Shown piece after piece: positions 44,401 through 53,366 of a DNA stretch of 64,000 nt. The DNA comes from Stigmatella aurantiaca DW4/3-1 (GTDB lineage: Bacteria > Myxococcota > Myxococcia > Myxococcales > Myxococcaceae). The notes under the pieces were generated by a model. That model saw nothing but the letters and a program-made list of their open reading frames with translations. It had not been told where the DNA came from and did no database searches. Each line of letters opens with the position of its first letter. Position 1 is the stretch's first letter. The stretch covers positions 1-64,000 of the forward strand of contig NC_014623.1 in NCBI RefSeq assembly GCF_000165485.1, given 5' to 3'. The position numbers and the translations under genes are program-made.

Positions 44401-46815
44401 CCCGACGAGGAAGTGGCTCTCGGAGAGGTTCTTGTGCAGCGCCAGCGCCAGCCCGTACTGGCGCTCCCAGATGCTGTCCGGGAGCAGGCGGGTGCTCACG
44501 CGCAGGTACTTGAGCGCCGCGACGTAGGCGGTGGAGGCCTTGGCGCGGATGCCCGCCAGCAGGTTGAGGCGGGCCAGCTCCTCGCGCTCGTCCAGCGATT
44601 CGATCAGCTCCTCGGCCTGGTTGAGCTGGTTGACGATGTCGAAGATGACCGCCGGCCGCTGGTCCTCGGGGGTGTTCTTGAGCAGCAGCCGGCCGATGCG
44701 CAGGTGGTGCCGCTGGCTCACGTCCTTCGTCATGAGGCAGTAGGCGGCCTCCTGGACGCGGTCGTGCAGGAACTCGTACCGGGCCTCCGAGGGCGCCGCC
44801 GAGGCGGGCCAGGCGCTGCTGTTCTGCACGTACTTGTAGGCGTTGCCGATGGGCAGCAAGAGCCCCGTCAGCACCGCGTCCCACAGCGCGAGCGCGGTCT
44901 CCTCCGGGCCCTGGCCGCTGATGGCCGCCAGCACGTCCAGGCTGAACTTGTTGCCGATGCACGAGGCGTGCTTGAGGGCCTCCCGGGTCGCCTCCGGCAG
45001 GCTGGCGATGCGCTCGGCCATGAGGTCGGCCACGTTGTCCGTGATGGACTCGCCCTGGATCTGCTCCAGGTCCCACTGCCAGCGGCCCCGCTCGGGATCA
45101 AACGTCAAGAGGCCGCGGGCGTTCAGCGACCGGACGAACTGGCCCAGGAAGAAGGGGTTGCCCTGCGTCTTCTTGAAGACGAGCTGGGCCAGGTCGGCCA
45201 CCTCCTCCACCGGGCGGTCCACGGTGTCGGCGATGAGCTGCTGGGCGCTGTCCACGCCCAGCGGGCTCAGGGCGATCTCGTTGACGGCCGCCTCCTTGCG
45301 GAGTTCTCCGAGGACGGGCAGCAGCGCGTGCCCGGCGCGGACCTCGTTGTCCCGGTAGGCGCCAATCACCAGCAGGGAGCGGATGCCCGGATCCGCGACG
45401 ACGCGCTGGAGGAGGAACAGCGAGGCGGCGTCCGCCCACTGGAGGTCATCCAGGAACAGCACGAGCGGGTGCTCGGCGCTGGCGCAGCAGGCCACGAGCT
45501 GCTGGAACACCAGGTTGAACCGGTTCTGGGACTCGGTGGCGAGCAGCGCCGGCACGGGCGGCTGCGGGCCGATGATGAGCTCCAGCTGCGGCACCAGGTC
45601 CGTCACCACCCGGCCGTTCTCGCCCAGGGCCGCCTGGAGCCGCTGCCGCCACGAGGCGATCCGCTCCTCGCTCTCGGCGAGCAGCTGGCGGATGAGTCCG
45701 TCGAACGCCTGGATCCACGCCGCGTAGGGCGCGTTCTGGAGCTGGTCGTACTTGCCCGCGCCGTAGTACCCGCGCTGGCGCACCAGCGGCAGGTGCACCT
45801 CGTGCACGAGCGAGGACTTGCCCACGCCGGAGTAGCCCGTCACCAGGAGCAGCTCGGTGCGGCCGCTCTGGCAGACGCGGTTGAAGGCCTCGTCGAGCCG
45901 GGACGCGTCCGCCTCGCGTCCGTAGAGCTTCTGGGGGATGTGGAAGGTGGCCGAGACGTCCTGCTCGCCCGGGAGGAAGTCGGCGATGGTGCCGATGGAG
46001 GCGAGCTGATCCAGGCACAGCTTCAGGTCCATCGAGAGCCCGTAGGCGCTCTGGTAGCGGTCATCCGCGTTCTTCGCCAGCAGCTTCATCACCACCGCGG
46101 AGAGCGCCCGGGGAATCTCGGGGCGCAGCAGGTGCGGGGGCGCCGGGGTGATGGCCAGGTGGCTGTACACCAGGGCCATCATGTCCGTGGCCTGGAAGGG
46201 CAACTGCCCGGTGAGCAGCTCGTACAGGGTGACGCCCAGCGAGTACAGGTCCGTGCGGTAGTCCAGGCTGCGGTTCATCCGGCCCGTCTGCTCGGGGGAG
46301 ATGTACGCGAGGTTGCCGTCGAGCTGCTCCGGGGAGATGAAGTCCGGGTTCTCCACGTTGAGGCGCGAGGCGATGTCGAAGTTGAACAGCCGCGTCTCCC
46401 GCGTGCGCGGGTGGACGAGGATGGAGGCGGGGTGGATGTTCTTGTGGATGATGCGGCGCCGGTGCAGCTCGCCCACCACCTTGGCCAACTGGATGCCAAT
46501 CTCCAGCACGCCCTTGATCGACCCGCTGGCTTGCGCCTGGTAGGCCCTCAGGGGCACACCGCCAAAGTCATCCATGGCGAGGATGACGCTGTTGCCGTGC
46601 CGCGTCAGGTCGAGCACCTTGACGATGCCCGGAATATCCAGCCCCGCGCTCAGTTCATAGCCATACTTCAGACGGGCCAACTCCTCCAACGAGGGGAAGT
46701 CCTCCCGGGGCATGCGGACCAGGACGCGCTGCTGGTGACGCTCCGCGCGCGCGAGCCACCCAGTCTCGTCCGACTGGAGTACCTCGGAGATGGTAAAGCC
46801 TGGCAGATTGAGCAT
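41470..46815 (-). CDS. Pseudokinase-AAA ATPase-GAF-histidine kinase hybrid sensor
   Basis: 1781 aa. Residues 1-280 form a Ser/Thr-kinase fold with degraded catalysis: HKN replaces HRD and FNFD replaces DFG, and the VAIK Lys is Arg (VLVRMPR). Residues about 295-640 form an AAA/STAND ATPase (Walker A GYSGVGKSSLVHE, Walker B LVLFLDDLQWAD). A ~600-residue helical repeat region follows, then GAF (about 1230-1400) and a coiled coil. HisKA has the phospho-His in SGVAHELKNPLNF, and HATPase has NLVNNACYAIE, DNGTGIP and GTGLGLAI. It matches the large family with kinase/ATPase/histidine kinase chains in cyanobacteria and myxobacteria. No TM segment was seen, so it is cytoplasmic. It lies 74 nt after a kinase-cyclase gene, so an operon is likely. 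Confidence 0.9.
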   Translation of the reverse strand: MLNLPGFTISEVLQSDETGWLARAERHQQRVLVRMPREDFPSLEELARLKYGYELSAGLDIPGIVKVLDLTRHGNSVILAMDDFGGVPLRAYQAQASGSIKGVLEIGIQLAKVVGELHRRRIIHKNIHPASILVHPRTRETRLFNFDIASRLNVENPDFISPEQLDGNLAYISPEQTGRMNRSLDYRTDLYSLGVTLYELLTGQLPFQATDMMALVYSHLAITPAPPHLLRPEIPRALSAVVMKLLAKNADDRYQSAYGLSMDLKLCLDQLASIGTIADFLPGEQDVSATFHIPQKLYGREADASRLDEAFNRVCQSGRTELLLVTGYSGVGKSSLVHEVHLPLVRQRGYYGAGKYDQLQNAPYAAWIQAFDGLIRQLLAESEERIASWRQRLQAALGENGRVVTDLVPQLELIIGPQPPVPALLATESQNRFNLVFQQLVACCASAEHPLVLFLDDLQWADAASLFLLQRVVADPGIRSLLVIGAYRDNEVRAGHALLPVLGELRKEAAVNEIALSPLGVDSAQQLIADTVDRPVEEVADLAQLVFKKTQGNPFFLGQFVRSLNARGLLTFDPERGRWQWDLEQIQGESITDNVADLMAERIASLPEATREALKHASCIGNKFSLDVLAAISGQGPEETALALWDAVLTGLLLPIGNAYKYVQNSSAWPASAAPSEARYEFLHDRVQEAAYCLMTKDVSQRHHLRIGRLLLKNTPEDQRPAVIFDIVNQLNQAEELIESLDEREELARLNLLAGIRAKASTAYVAALKYLRVSTRLLPDSIWERQYGLALALHKNLSESHFLVGQFEDAEKGFRLVLERAKSPEQKHEIYHLMIELFVSRGQYIQVIQPALEGLKVLGLELPEDKEAIAAATAQEKAKLEADRAARPISSLAELPEATDPLERARILLFSQALSYAAYTHQHLFALMSPMALNRAREHGHAPGSATSYVMYALGHGPSTGDYAQAHEYGRLALTLAEKVGGRSEPPLVQFIFAAYPNPWCRPIETSLRLLDQAFQGCLANNMLVWASQCSLHFGVLGQLGKEDLETQHARLQRHVDFYRRSGAQYLWAIHQIRVSQRSILRLMDAAPPSDGLAWQSEDELVEKLDNPTVLSTAYIMWMRTAFLMDDLVEARNYLRKAEPRLGLAYGWITQAEFQFYQGLLLAALHAKATAEEKAEYEKVLADNIEKFQCYRKLCAENFQQKHLLLLAEQARLSGAEGQAMALYDEAIEAAARAELSQDEALANELAARFYLAQGRKRVARTYLEDAHHAYGRWGARGKVSALERQYPELLGADTAAAQVASTAGETLDLSTVLKASQAISGEIVLQELLEKLMRISLENAGAQRGLLLLKGDVPLVVEGQLGEDGATEVKVRNATQDLPSDMPATIVRYVERTGERVVLREATREGHFQTDSYIAGQRPRSVLCLQVMKQKQPVGTLYLENRLVAGAFTPKRCRLLEVLSAQAAISLENARLYDTLDQRVRERTRELRASNEELSHTLKQLKQMQAQLVMKEKLASLGALTSGVAHELKNPLNFIKNFALLSVDLAQELQQQLADPEALKNPLDVDALTEISTSLKENAAHISEHSSRADSIVHSMLELSRTGRGGPMAEVDLHDLLKHSVELARQEFRMVNPSFEVAVQTHFDGELPPVEVMPQALGRALLNLVNNACYAIEARRKKGEAGFVPELTVRTRNLGNGVEIRIRDNGTGIPESIRGKIFNPFFTSKPTGQGTGLGLAIGHDIIVQGHGGTLDFTTEEWKYTEFVVTLPRRSPSSTPPGESD

Positions 46816-46898
46816 GGTGGACCCCCTGTAAACCGTGATGAACAGCCCGGGCCTCCGGAGACGGTGACGGACCGCACAGCCTCCGGGACACGAAACTC

Positions 46899-48890
46899 CT
46901 AGCCTGCCTTCGCGACCTGGGCGGCAAGCGCGCCAGACTCATGGGCTTCCGCCGGGGTTTTCACCTCGACGGTGGACGTCTCGCCCACATTGGGCAGCCG
47001 CTCCCGCTGGCGGCCCAAAACGTCATGCAGCGGCACCTGGGCAGCGCCGGGCAGGCTCCGTCCCTCGATCCGCAAACACTCGAAGCTCTCATCCAGCCGC
47101 TGCCGGAGCGTGTCGGTGATGAGCAGCTGATCCTTGCTGGCCAGCGAGGCCAGCCGGGCGGCCGTGTTCGCCGCCTCGCCGATGACGGTGTAGTCCAACC
47201 TTCCCAGCCGCCGGGCCCCGACGCTGCCACACAGCACCTCGCCCGAATCCAGGCCCATGCAGACGCCCTGGGCGTAGGCGGACTGATCGCCATGGCGGAA
47301 GGCCATCTCCCGGAGCCGGCGCCGGGCGGACAGGCACGCCTCGAGGGCGCGGAGCAAGTGGTCCTGTCCCCGGAACACCACCATCACCGCGTCCCCCACG
47401 AACTTGTCCACCATGCCCCCGCGGCCCGTCAGCTCGGGCACGAGCACCTCGAAGATGGCGTTCAGGCGCTGGAGGGCCGTCTCCGGCCGCTCCTGGTGCG
47501 CCAGGGCGGTGAAGCCCGGCACGTCCAGGAAGGCCACCGTGGCCTGGTCCTTCTCGCCCATCGCCATGCTGTGGCCCGGCAGCAGGGGCAACACCCGCTC
47601 CAGCAGGCTGTGGTGCACGAACAGCCGCAACAGCTGGTTCTCTTCCGCCGACTGCACCATCTGGCGCAGCTCGGTGACGTGCCGCAGCGCCTTGGTCAGG
47701 GTGGCCTCCAGGTCCGCGAAGTCGATCGGCTTCACGAGGAAGTCGAAGGCCCCGCGGTTCATCACCACCCGGATGTTGTCCATGTCGCTGTAGGCCGAGA
47801 CGATGACCACCTTGACGAGCGGGTTCACCTCGCTCACCCGCGACAGGAACGTCAGCCCGTCCATCTTCGGCATGTTGATGTCGGAGAGGACGACGTCGGT
47901 GTCCGGGTTCTCGCGCAGCTTCTCCAGCCCATCCAGGCCGTCCACGGCGAAGATGAACTCGTAGTGGGCCTCGCGGATCTGCTTGCGGAAGCGCTGGCGC
48001 ATCAGCACTTCCATGCTCGGCTCATCGTCGATGACGAGCACCTTGGCGGCCCGGCGGCGCGCCTCCGCCCGGGACGAGAACGCCGCCGACAGCTCCAGCG
48101 CCGACTGGAAGCGGCGCGCCGGGACCTCCGCCAGGGCCTGGGCGAAGAAGGCATCCAGCCCCTTGCCCAGCTCGGGCAGCACCTGGGAGGGAGGCTCCAC
48201 CTGCACCGGGGCGCCGCGGCGCAGCTCCGCGACGATGTCCGCGGAGAAGGGCAGGCGCCCGGTGAGCGCCCGGTAGGCCACCACCGCGAGCGACCACACG
48301 TCGCTCCGGGGGTCCGCGGTGGGCTCGCCCCGCAGCTGCTCGGGGCTCATGTAGCGGGGGGTGCCCATGACCTTCGCGGGCGGCGCCTCGGCGGCCTGGG
48401 CCTCGGCGCTCAGCCGGGCCAGCCCGAAGTCGAGCACCTTCACCACCTCCTGCGAGTCCACCCGGGCCAGAAAGAGGTTGGCGGGCTTGAGGTCGTGGTG
48501 GACGATGCCGGCCGCGTGGGCGGCGGCCAGCGCCCGCGCCACCTGCTGCAACAGCGTGGCGACCGCGGAGGAGGGGAGCCGGCCCTGCCGCTCCAGGCGC
48601 GCCTCCAGGTCCTCGCCCTCGAGCAGCTCCATCACGATGTAGGGCGTGTCCCCGTCCACCCCGTAGTCGTGCACTTGGACGACGTGCGGGCTCTGGAGCT
48701 GGGCAACGGCCCGGGCTTCCTGTTCGAACTGGGAGCGGGCCTGGGCCGAGGCCGGGAGGCCCATCGCCATCAGCTTGAGCGCCACGCGGCGCTGCAGCTG
48801 TGCGTCGAGAGCCACCCAAATGGTGCCCATCCCGCCGTCGGCGATCCTCCTCTCCAAGAGGTACCTGTTGCCGATCTGGCGTCCAGACAT
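46899..48890 (-). CDS. Ser/Thr kinase-receiver-adenylate/guanylate cyclase fusion
   Basis: 663 aa from ATG 48890. The Hanks kinase (about 5-270) is intact: G-loop ADGGMGTIW, Lys in RVALKLM, HHDLKPANLF and DFGLA. A receiver follows (about 285-405) with IDDE, phospho-Asp in VLSDINMPKMDG, Ser in VIVSAYS and Lys in VKP. A class III nucleotide cyclase comes last (about 450-620). It has metal Asp in FLDVPGFTAL and KFVGDAVMVVF, plus the Asn/Arg transition-state pair in GEAANTAARLAS, so catalysis is expected. One chain could turn phosphorelay input into cyclic nucleotide output and kinase activity. It is likely transcribed with the downstream histidine kinase. Confidence 0.92.
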   Translation of the reverse strand: MSGRQIGNRYLLERRIADGGMGTIWVALDAQLQRRVALKLMAMGLPASAQARSQFEQEARAVAQLQSPHVVQVHDYGVDGDTPYIVMELLEGEDLEARLERQGRLPSSAVATLLQQVARALAAAHAAGIVHHDLKPANLFLARVDSQEVVKVLDFGLARLSAEAQAAEAPPAKVMGTPRYMSPEQLRGEPTADPRSDVWSLAVVAYRALTGRLPFSADIVAELRRGAPVQVEPPSQVLPELGKGLDAFFAQALAEVPARRFQSALELSAAFSSRAEARRRAAKVLVIDDEPSMEVLMRQRFRKQIREAHYEFIFAVDGLDGLEKLRENPDTDVVLSDINMPKMDGLTFLSRVSEVNPLVKVVIVSAYSDMDNIRVVMNRGAFDFLVKPIDFADLEATLTKALRHVTELRQMVQSAEENQLLRLFVHHSLLERVLPLLPGHSMAMGEKDQATVAFLDVPGFTALAHQERPETALQRLNAIFEVLVPELTGRGGMVDKFVGDAVMVVFRGQDHLLRALEACLSARRRLREMAFRHGDQSAYAQGVCMGLDSGEVLCGSVGARRLGRLDYTVIGEAANTAARLASLASKDQLLITDTLRQRLDESFECLRIEGRSLPGAAQVPLHDVLGRQRERLPNVGETSTVEVKTPAEAHESGALAAQVAKAG

Positions 48891-49046
48891 GACCGACTCA
48901 CCGAAGGTTGGACGGGAGGATGGGTCCCGTCGGTAGAATGCGGTTCGGGCCGCCCGCCGCACACCGAGAGTGCATCATGGCATACCCACTGGATGGAAGG
49001 GGTGCCTACCCGCCAGCTCTCCTTCCCAGTCTCCCTGGCCGGGGGT

Positions 49047-49850
49047 TCACCCCTCCATGAGGCGGTCGAGCAGCCCCCCCAGCCGAGGCCAGAGGAGCAA
49101 GCCCCAGAGTGCCAAGGCTGTCACGCCCACCCCGATGGCGGCGAGGGCCTGCCCCTTGCGTCCCACGGGAGGGTATGACGTGGGGTTCACCCGGCTCAAG
49201 GCCCACCCCCCCAGGAGGATGGCCAGGGGGGCCATCACGGGCAGGAACACCCCCCCCAGGGCCACGCTCAACGCCGTGCGGGCCAGCGGGTTGTTCTCGC
49301 GCACATGCCACAGCCGCAGGAGTTGCTTCTCGGACACCTCGCGCTGAAAGAAGAGCTGGTTGCGCGTGCTGGAGACGATGGACAGGGCCGAGACGAACAG
49401 ACAGCCGAACCCCACGGCCGCGTACCCCCAGCCCCGCAGCGCGCTCCCCAGGGCCAGCACCACCGGGGCGGCGAGCAAGGCGTGGCGCGCCCACGGCAGG
49501 CCGAGGAAGAACGCCCCGCCCACCCCCGCGCTCAGCGCGCAGCCGGCCCCCACGGCGAACTCTCCTCGCACCAGCAGGAACGCCGTGAGCGGCACGAGCA
49601 GGGCACAGGCAATGCCCGCGGCCCAGGCCCAGGCGTCGCGCCGGCCCCACAGCCCGAGCCGGAAACGTTCCAGAAAGTTGACCTCTGGCCTCTCGGCGCA
49701 GGGCCCGCAGTACACCCGGCCCAACACCGTCCGTGTACACAGGCCACACAGGAACGTTCCACAGCGGGCGCACGTGCCCGTGGCCGCTTCCTCCGGGTGG
49801 GTGGCACAGCGGGCGGCCCACGGGCCGGACGGGACATCGGCAACGGACAT
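49047..49850 (-). CDS. Zinc-ribbon / B-box-like membrane protein
   Basis: 267 aa. The N-terminal 50 residues hold a Cys/His cluster, CATHPEEAATGTCARCGTFLC then CTRTVLGRVYCGPC, typical of B-box/zinc-ribbon modules before membrane domains in myxobacteria. Five or six TM helices follow (e.g. WAAGIACALLVPLTAFLLV, FAVGAGCALSAGVGGAFFL, VFLPVMAPLAILLGGW, ALAAIGVGVTALALWGLLL). A DUF4190-like segment (SRVNPTSYPPVGRKGQALA) is present near the end. Function is unknown. It is divergent from the peptidase pair. Confidence 0.75.
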   Translation of the reverse strand: MSVADVPSGPWAARCATHPEEAATGTCARCGTFLCGLCTRTVLGRVYCGPCAERPEVNFLERFRLGLWGRRDAWAWAAGIACALLVPLTAFLLVRGEFAVGAGCALSAGVGGAFFLGLPWARHALLAAPVVLALGSALRGWGYAAVGFGCLFVSALSIVSSTRNQLFFQREVSEKQLLRLWHVRENNPLARTALSVALGGVFLPVMAPLAILLGGWALSRVNPTSYPPVGRKGQALAAIGVGVTALALWGLLLWPRLGGLLDRLMEG

Positions 49851-49972
49851 GCTCTCATCCTCCCACGGTCTGAGAGTGGAAGGAGCAGGTCCCCTCGGGC
49901 GTTCTTGACCCCACGCCGCGAATCGCCCGTGGTAAGCGCGGGGGATTCGCTCGAAGGAGGCCTTGCCCTCGC

Positions 49973-51364
49973 ATGAAAGCCCTCGTTGCCGCAGCCACCC
50001 TCGCGCTCGGATTGCCGGTGCTCGCCCAGGAGGCGAAGCCGCTGGAGTCCAGCCGCAAGGAGCTCTCCATCCCCTATGAGAAGTACACGCTCCAGAACGG
50101 CCTGGAGGTCATCCTCTCCGTGGACCGCAAGCTGCCCATCGTGGCGGTGAACGTCTGGTACCACGTGGGCGCCTTCAACGAGGTGCCGGGCCGCACCGGC
50201 TTCGCCCACCTCTTCGAGCACATGATGTTCCAGGGCTCCAAGCACGTGCCGGATGACGTGCACATCTCCCTGCTCGAGCAGCTGGGCGCCTCGGACCTCA
50301 ACGGCACCACCAGCTTCGACCGCACCAACTACTTCGAGACGGTGCCCAGCAACCACCTGGAGACCGCGCTCTGGCTGGAGAGCGACCGCATGGGCTTCCT
50401 GCTGGACACGCTCAGCCCGGAGAAGCTCCAGACCCAGCAGGAGGTGGTGAAGAACGAGCGCCGCCTGGGCACCGAGACAGCGCCCTATGGCATCGCCCAG
50501 GAGAAGCTCTGGCACGCCCTGTTCCCCGCGCCCCATCCTTATTACGGCAGCATCATCGGCTCCATGAAGGACCTGGAGGCGGCCACCCTGGACGAGGTGC
50601 AGGCGTTCTTCCGCCAGTACTACGCGCCCTCCAACGCCACGCTGGCCATCGTCGGGGACTTCGACGTGGAGAAGACCAAGGCGCTGGTGGAGAAGTACTT
50701 CGGCACCCTGCGCAGCGCCCCCAAGCCGCCGAAGCCCCAGGTGGCCCCGGTGAAGCTCTCCAAGGAAGAGGTCATCCGCCACGAGGAGCAGGTGGCCACG
50801 CTGCCCATGCTCTCCGTGGCCTGGCTCAGCCCCGCCTACCTCACCGAGGGCGATGCCACCGCGGACGTGCTCGGCACGGTGCTCGCCACCGGCAAGGCCA
50901 GCCGCCTCTACAAGCGGCTGGTGCTCGACAAGCAGCTGGCCCAGAGCGTCACGGCCTCCCAGCAGAGCCTGGGCGCCCAGTCCGTCTTCTCCATCGAGGT
51001 GGTGGCCCGGCCCGGCGTCTCCACCGACACGCTCCTGAAGGAGGTGGACGCCCTGCTGGCCGAGGTCCGCAAGAACGGCGTCACCGCGCAGGAAATCGCC
51101 CGGGCCCTCACCCGGTATGACACGCAGTTCCTCGGCGGCCTGCAGTCCATCGGCGGCTTCGGTGGCAAGGCGGACACGCTGCAGAACTACAACCACTTCC
51201 TGGGCGAGCCGGACTTCGTGCAGAAGGACCTGGCGCGCTACCAGCGCGTCACCCCCGGCCTGGTGAAGCGCTACGCCCAGGAGCAGCTGCGCCCGGATGC
51301 CCGCGTCGTGCTGCACGCCGTGCCCCCGCAGCAGGCCCCCACCGCCCCGAAGGAGAACAAGTGA
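49973..51364 (+). CDS. M16 zinc peptidase, catalytic subunit-like
   Basis: 463 aa with a signal peptide (MKALVAAATLALGLPVLAQ), so it acts in the periplasm. The inverted zinc motif HLFEHMMF (HxxEH) and the distal Glu in QEVVKNERR are present, consistent with an active pitrilysin/processing-peptidase-type protease. The C-terminal inactive half-domain (from about 230) follows. It overlaps the next M16 gene by TGATG. In bacteria such pairs form a catalytic/non-catalytic heterodimer cleaving small proteins or peptides (known family behaviour). Confidence 0.92.
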   Translation: MKALVAAATLALGLPVLAQEAKPLESSRKELSIPYEKYTLQNGLEVILSVDRKLPIVAVNVWYHVGAFNEVPGRTGFAHLFEHMMFQGSKHVPDDVHISLLEQLGASDLNGTTSFDRTNYFETVPSNHLETALWLESDRMGFLLDTLSPEKLQTQQEVVKNERRLGTETAPYGIAQEKLWHALFPAPHPYYGSIIGSMKDLEAATLDEVQAFFRQYYAPSNATLAIVGDFDVEKTKALVEKYFGTLRSAPKPPKPQVAPVKLSKEEVIRHEEQVATLPMLSVAWLSPAYLTEGDATADVLGTVLATGKASRLYKRLVLDKQLAQSVTASQQSLGAQSVFSIEVVARPGVSTDTLLKEVDALLAEVRKNGVTAQEIARALTRYDTQFLGGLQSIGGFGGKADTLQNYNHFLGEPDFVQKDLARYQRVTPGLVKRYAQEQLRPDARVVLHAVPPQQAPTAPKENK

Positions 51365-52875
51365 TGATGCGCCGCCTCTTCGTCTCGGCCTCCCTGCTGG
51401 CGCTGGCCTCGTGCGCCACCCCGCCCGCCGCCGTCCCCACCGCTCCTCCTCCCGCCGCCGAGGCCCCCGCGCCGCAGGATGCCGAGGCCTTCCGCGCGAA
51501 GATGCCGGAGGCGGGCAAGGCGCCGGACCTGGTGCTGCCCACCTTCGAGCGGGCCCAGCTCGACAACGGCCTGACCGTGCTGGTGGCCACGCGCCGCCAG
51601 CTTCCGCTCGTCTCCGTGGGCATGGCCTTCTCCGCCGGCAGCGCGCAGGACCCCGCGGGCGCGGGCGGCGTGGCCGACATCACCTACAAGATGCTGCTGG
51701 AAGGGGCGGGGGGAAAGGACACCCTCGCCCTGGACAACGCCTTCTCGGACCTGGGCGTCTCCCCCTCGGTGAGCATCACCCCGGATGGGGCCTTCCTGGG
51801 CGTGCAGGTGCTCACCCGCAACGTGCAGCCGGCGCTCGCGCTGCTGGCGGACGTGGTGCGCAAGCCCACCTTCGCGCCCAAGGACTTCGAGCGGCGCAAG
51901 CAGTTGCAGCTGGCGGACCTGGTGAGGCGCCTGGGCTCGCCAAGCTTCCTCGCGCAGCAGGCCTACCTGCCGGCGGTGTTCGGCGAGGGCCACCCCTACG
52001 CCCACCCCACGGGCGGCACCCCCGCCGAGGTCTCCCAGCTCACCCTGCCCGCGGTGCAGGCCTTCTACCGGAAGCACGTGGGCCCCCAGGCCACGGCGCT
52101 GGTGGTGGCCGGAGACCTCTCCAAGGAGCAGGCGGTGGAGCTGGCGAAGCAGTACTTCGGGGACTGGAAGGGCCAGGCCGTGCAGCCCCCCGCGCCCCCC
52201 GCGCCCCCGGTGCCCCCGCGCGAGAAGGTGCTCTACGTGTCCAAGCCCGGCCTGGAGCAGACCACCGTCCTGGTGGGCCGCCCGGGCCTGGCGGCGGGCC
52301 ACCCGGATGAGGACGCGCTGGAGCTGGCCACCACGGTGTTCGGCGGCTTCTTCGGCAGCCGGTTGAACATGAACCTGCGCGAGGCCAAGGGCTACACCTA
52401 CGGGGCGGGCGCCAGCTCGGATCCGCGCCTGGGCGTGGGCCCGCTCACCGCCAACTCCGCGGTGCGCGCGAACGTGACGGGCCCGGCGGTGACCGAGTTC
52501 TTCCGCGAGTTGGCGGACCTGCGCAGCCGCCCCATCACCTCCCAGGAGCTCGAGTCGGCCCGCGAGGGGCTCATCCGCTCCTTCCCGGGAGGCTTCGAGC
52601 GGGTGTCCGGGCTGGGCGCCAGCGCCGCGGCGCTCTTCTACAAGCACCTGCCCATGGACGAGCTCAACCGCACGGTGGAGCGGCTGGAGAAGGCCACCCC
52701 CGCCGAGGTGCAACGCGTGGCCGAGGCCTACCTGGATCCCGCCGCGATGCAGCTCATCCTCGTGGGGGACCCGGAGATCATCCGGACGCAGGTGGGGCCG
52801 CTCAACCTGGGCACGCTCACCCCGGTGGACGTGGCGGGCGCGGGCCGCCCCGCGCCGGGCAAGGCGGGGAAGTAG
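51364..52875 (+). CDS. M16 peptidase-like lipoprotein, non-catalytic partner
   Basis: 503 aa. A lipoprotein signal ends LALASCA, followed by a Pro/Ala tether. The M16 fold is complete: an LDNGLTVLVATRRQLPLVSVGMAFSAGS start and the R/Y substrate-binding C-terminal motif LNMNLREAKGYTYGAGA. The zinc motif, however, is replaced by GVADITYKML, so it is catalytically inactive. A PAPPAPPVPP hinge lies between the halves. The start codon overlaps the stop of the catalytic partner and AAGGAG lies upstream, indicating obligate co-expression. Confidence 0.92.
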   Translation: MMRRLFVSASLLALASCATPPAAVPTAPPPAAEAPAPQDAEAFRAKMPEAGKAPDLVLPTFERAQLDNGLTVLVATRRQLPLVSVGMAFSAGSAQDPAGAGGVADITYKMLLEGAGGKDTLALDNAFSDLGVSPSVSITPDGAFLGVQVLTRNVQPALALLADVVRKPTFAPKDFERRKQLQLADLVRRLGSPSFLAQQAYLPAVFGEGHPYAHPTGGTPAEVSQLTLPAVQAFYRKHVGPQATALVVAGDLSKEQAVELAKQYFGDWKGQAVQPPAPPAPPVPPREKVLYVSKPGLEQTTVLVGRPGLAAGHPDEDALELATTVFGGFFGSRLNMNLREAKGYTYGAGASSDPRLGVGPLTANSAVRANVTGPAVTEFFRELADLRSRPITSQELESAREGLIRSFPGGFERVSGLGASAAALFYKHLPMDELNRTVERLEKATPAEVQRVAEAYLDPAAMQLILVGDPEIIRTQVGPLNLGTLTPVDVAGAGRPAPGKAGK

Positions 52876-52904
52876 CTCCCCCTCTCCCAGGCGGGATGTC
52901 ACCG

Positions 52905-52933
52905 GCGCCGGAGCGCTCCAAGGGCTCCGGCGC
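52905..52933. terminator. Terminator between convergent M16 and small-protein genes
   Basis: GCGCCGGAGC (52905-52914) and GCTCCGGCGC (52924-52933) form a perfect 10-bp stem with a 9-nt loop. It lies between the M16 stop (52875) and the stop of the minus-strand gene (52950), so it can serve both directions. T-runs are absent. Confidence 0.65.
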
Positions 52934-52949
52934 TGTGCGTCTCAGGGAC

Positions 52950-53225
52950 TCAGCCCTGCTCGTCCTCGGACTCCGTGAAGCCCCGGTGCTGGCGGGCATA
53001 CTCGTCCGCCTCGTCGATGGGGCTGCGGACATCCACCACCGGGCCTCCCGCCGGGCCATCGCTGTCCAGGGCGAACTTCTGCTCGCGGGTGTCGTGCTTG
53101 GAGGCGTCGGCGAAGAGCGGCTTGGAGCTGTCGGCCTCCAGCCCCCGCTCGACGCGGTCCTTCGCGAAGGAGGGCTTGTGCGGGGCTTGGTGGCCTCGGT
53201 TGGGGGAATACTTCCGCTTGCTCAT
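52950..53225 (-). CDS. Small hydrophilic hypothetical protein
   Basis: 91 aa from ATG 53225 with AAGGAG upstream. It is very polar and rich in Lys/Arg at the start (MSKRKYSPNRGHQAPHKPSF) and Asp/Glu later (DEADEYARQHRGFTESEDEQG). It is probably disordered with no TM segment. The family is not recognised. It is last in a run of minus-strand genes (hydrolase, patatin), but the 140-nt gap before it suggests its own promoter. Confidence 0.65.
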   Translation of the reverse strand: MSKRKYSPNRGHQAPHKPSFAKDRVERGLEADSSKPLFADASKHDTREQKFALDSDGPAGGPVVDVRSPIDEADEYARQHRGFTESEDEQG

Positions 53226-53366
53226 GGTGACGCTCCTTGCCGGCCACGCGGGAGAGACCCGCATCCCATGAGGTTCAATCTCGCCGTGCCCCCCCCACCT
53301 ACAAGCTTCCAGGAGGCACGCCGGGGCCTTGGACGGAGGCCTGCCCTCCTCGGCGGCAGGCGCCGC

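Noticed and set aside
40648-46902. 2084-codon plus-strand open frame opposite the histidine-kinase hybrid
   Set aside because: It is the antisense of a well-supported 1781-aa gene; low-complexity Arg/Gln/Leu/His sequence with no domain. Similar shadows lie opposite the NRPS, PKS and patatin genes.
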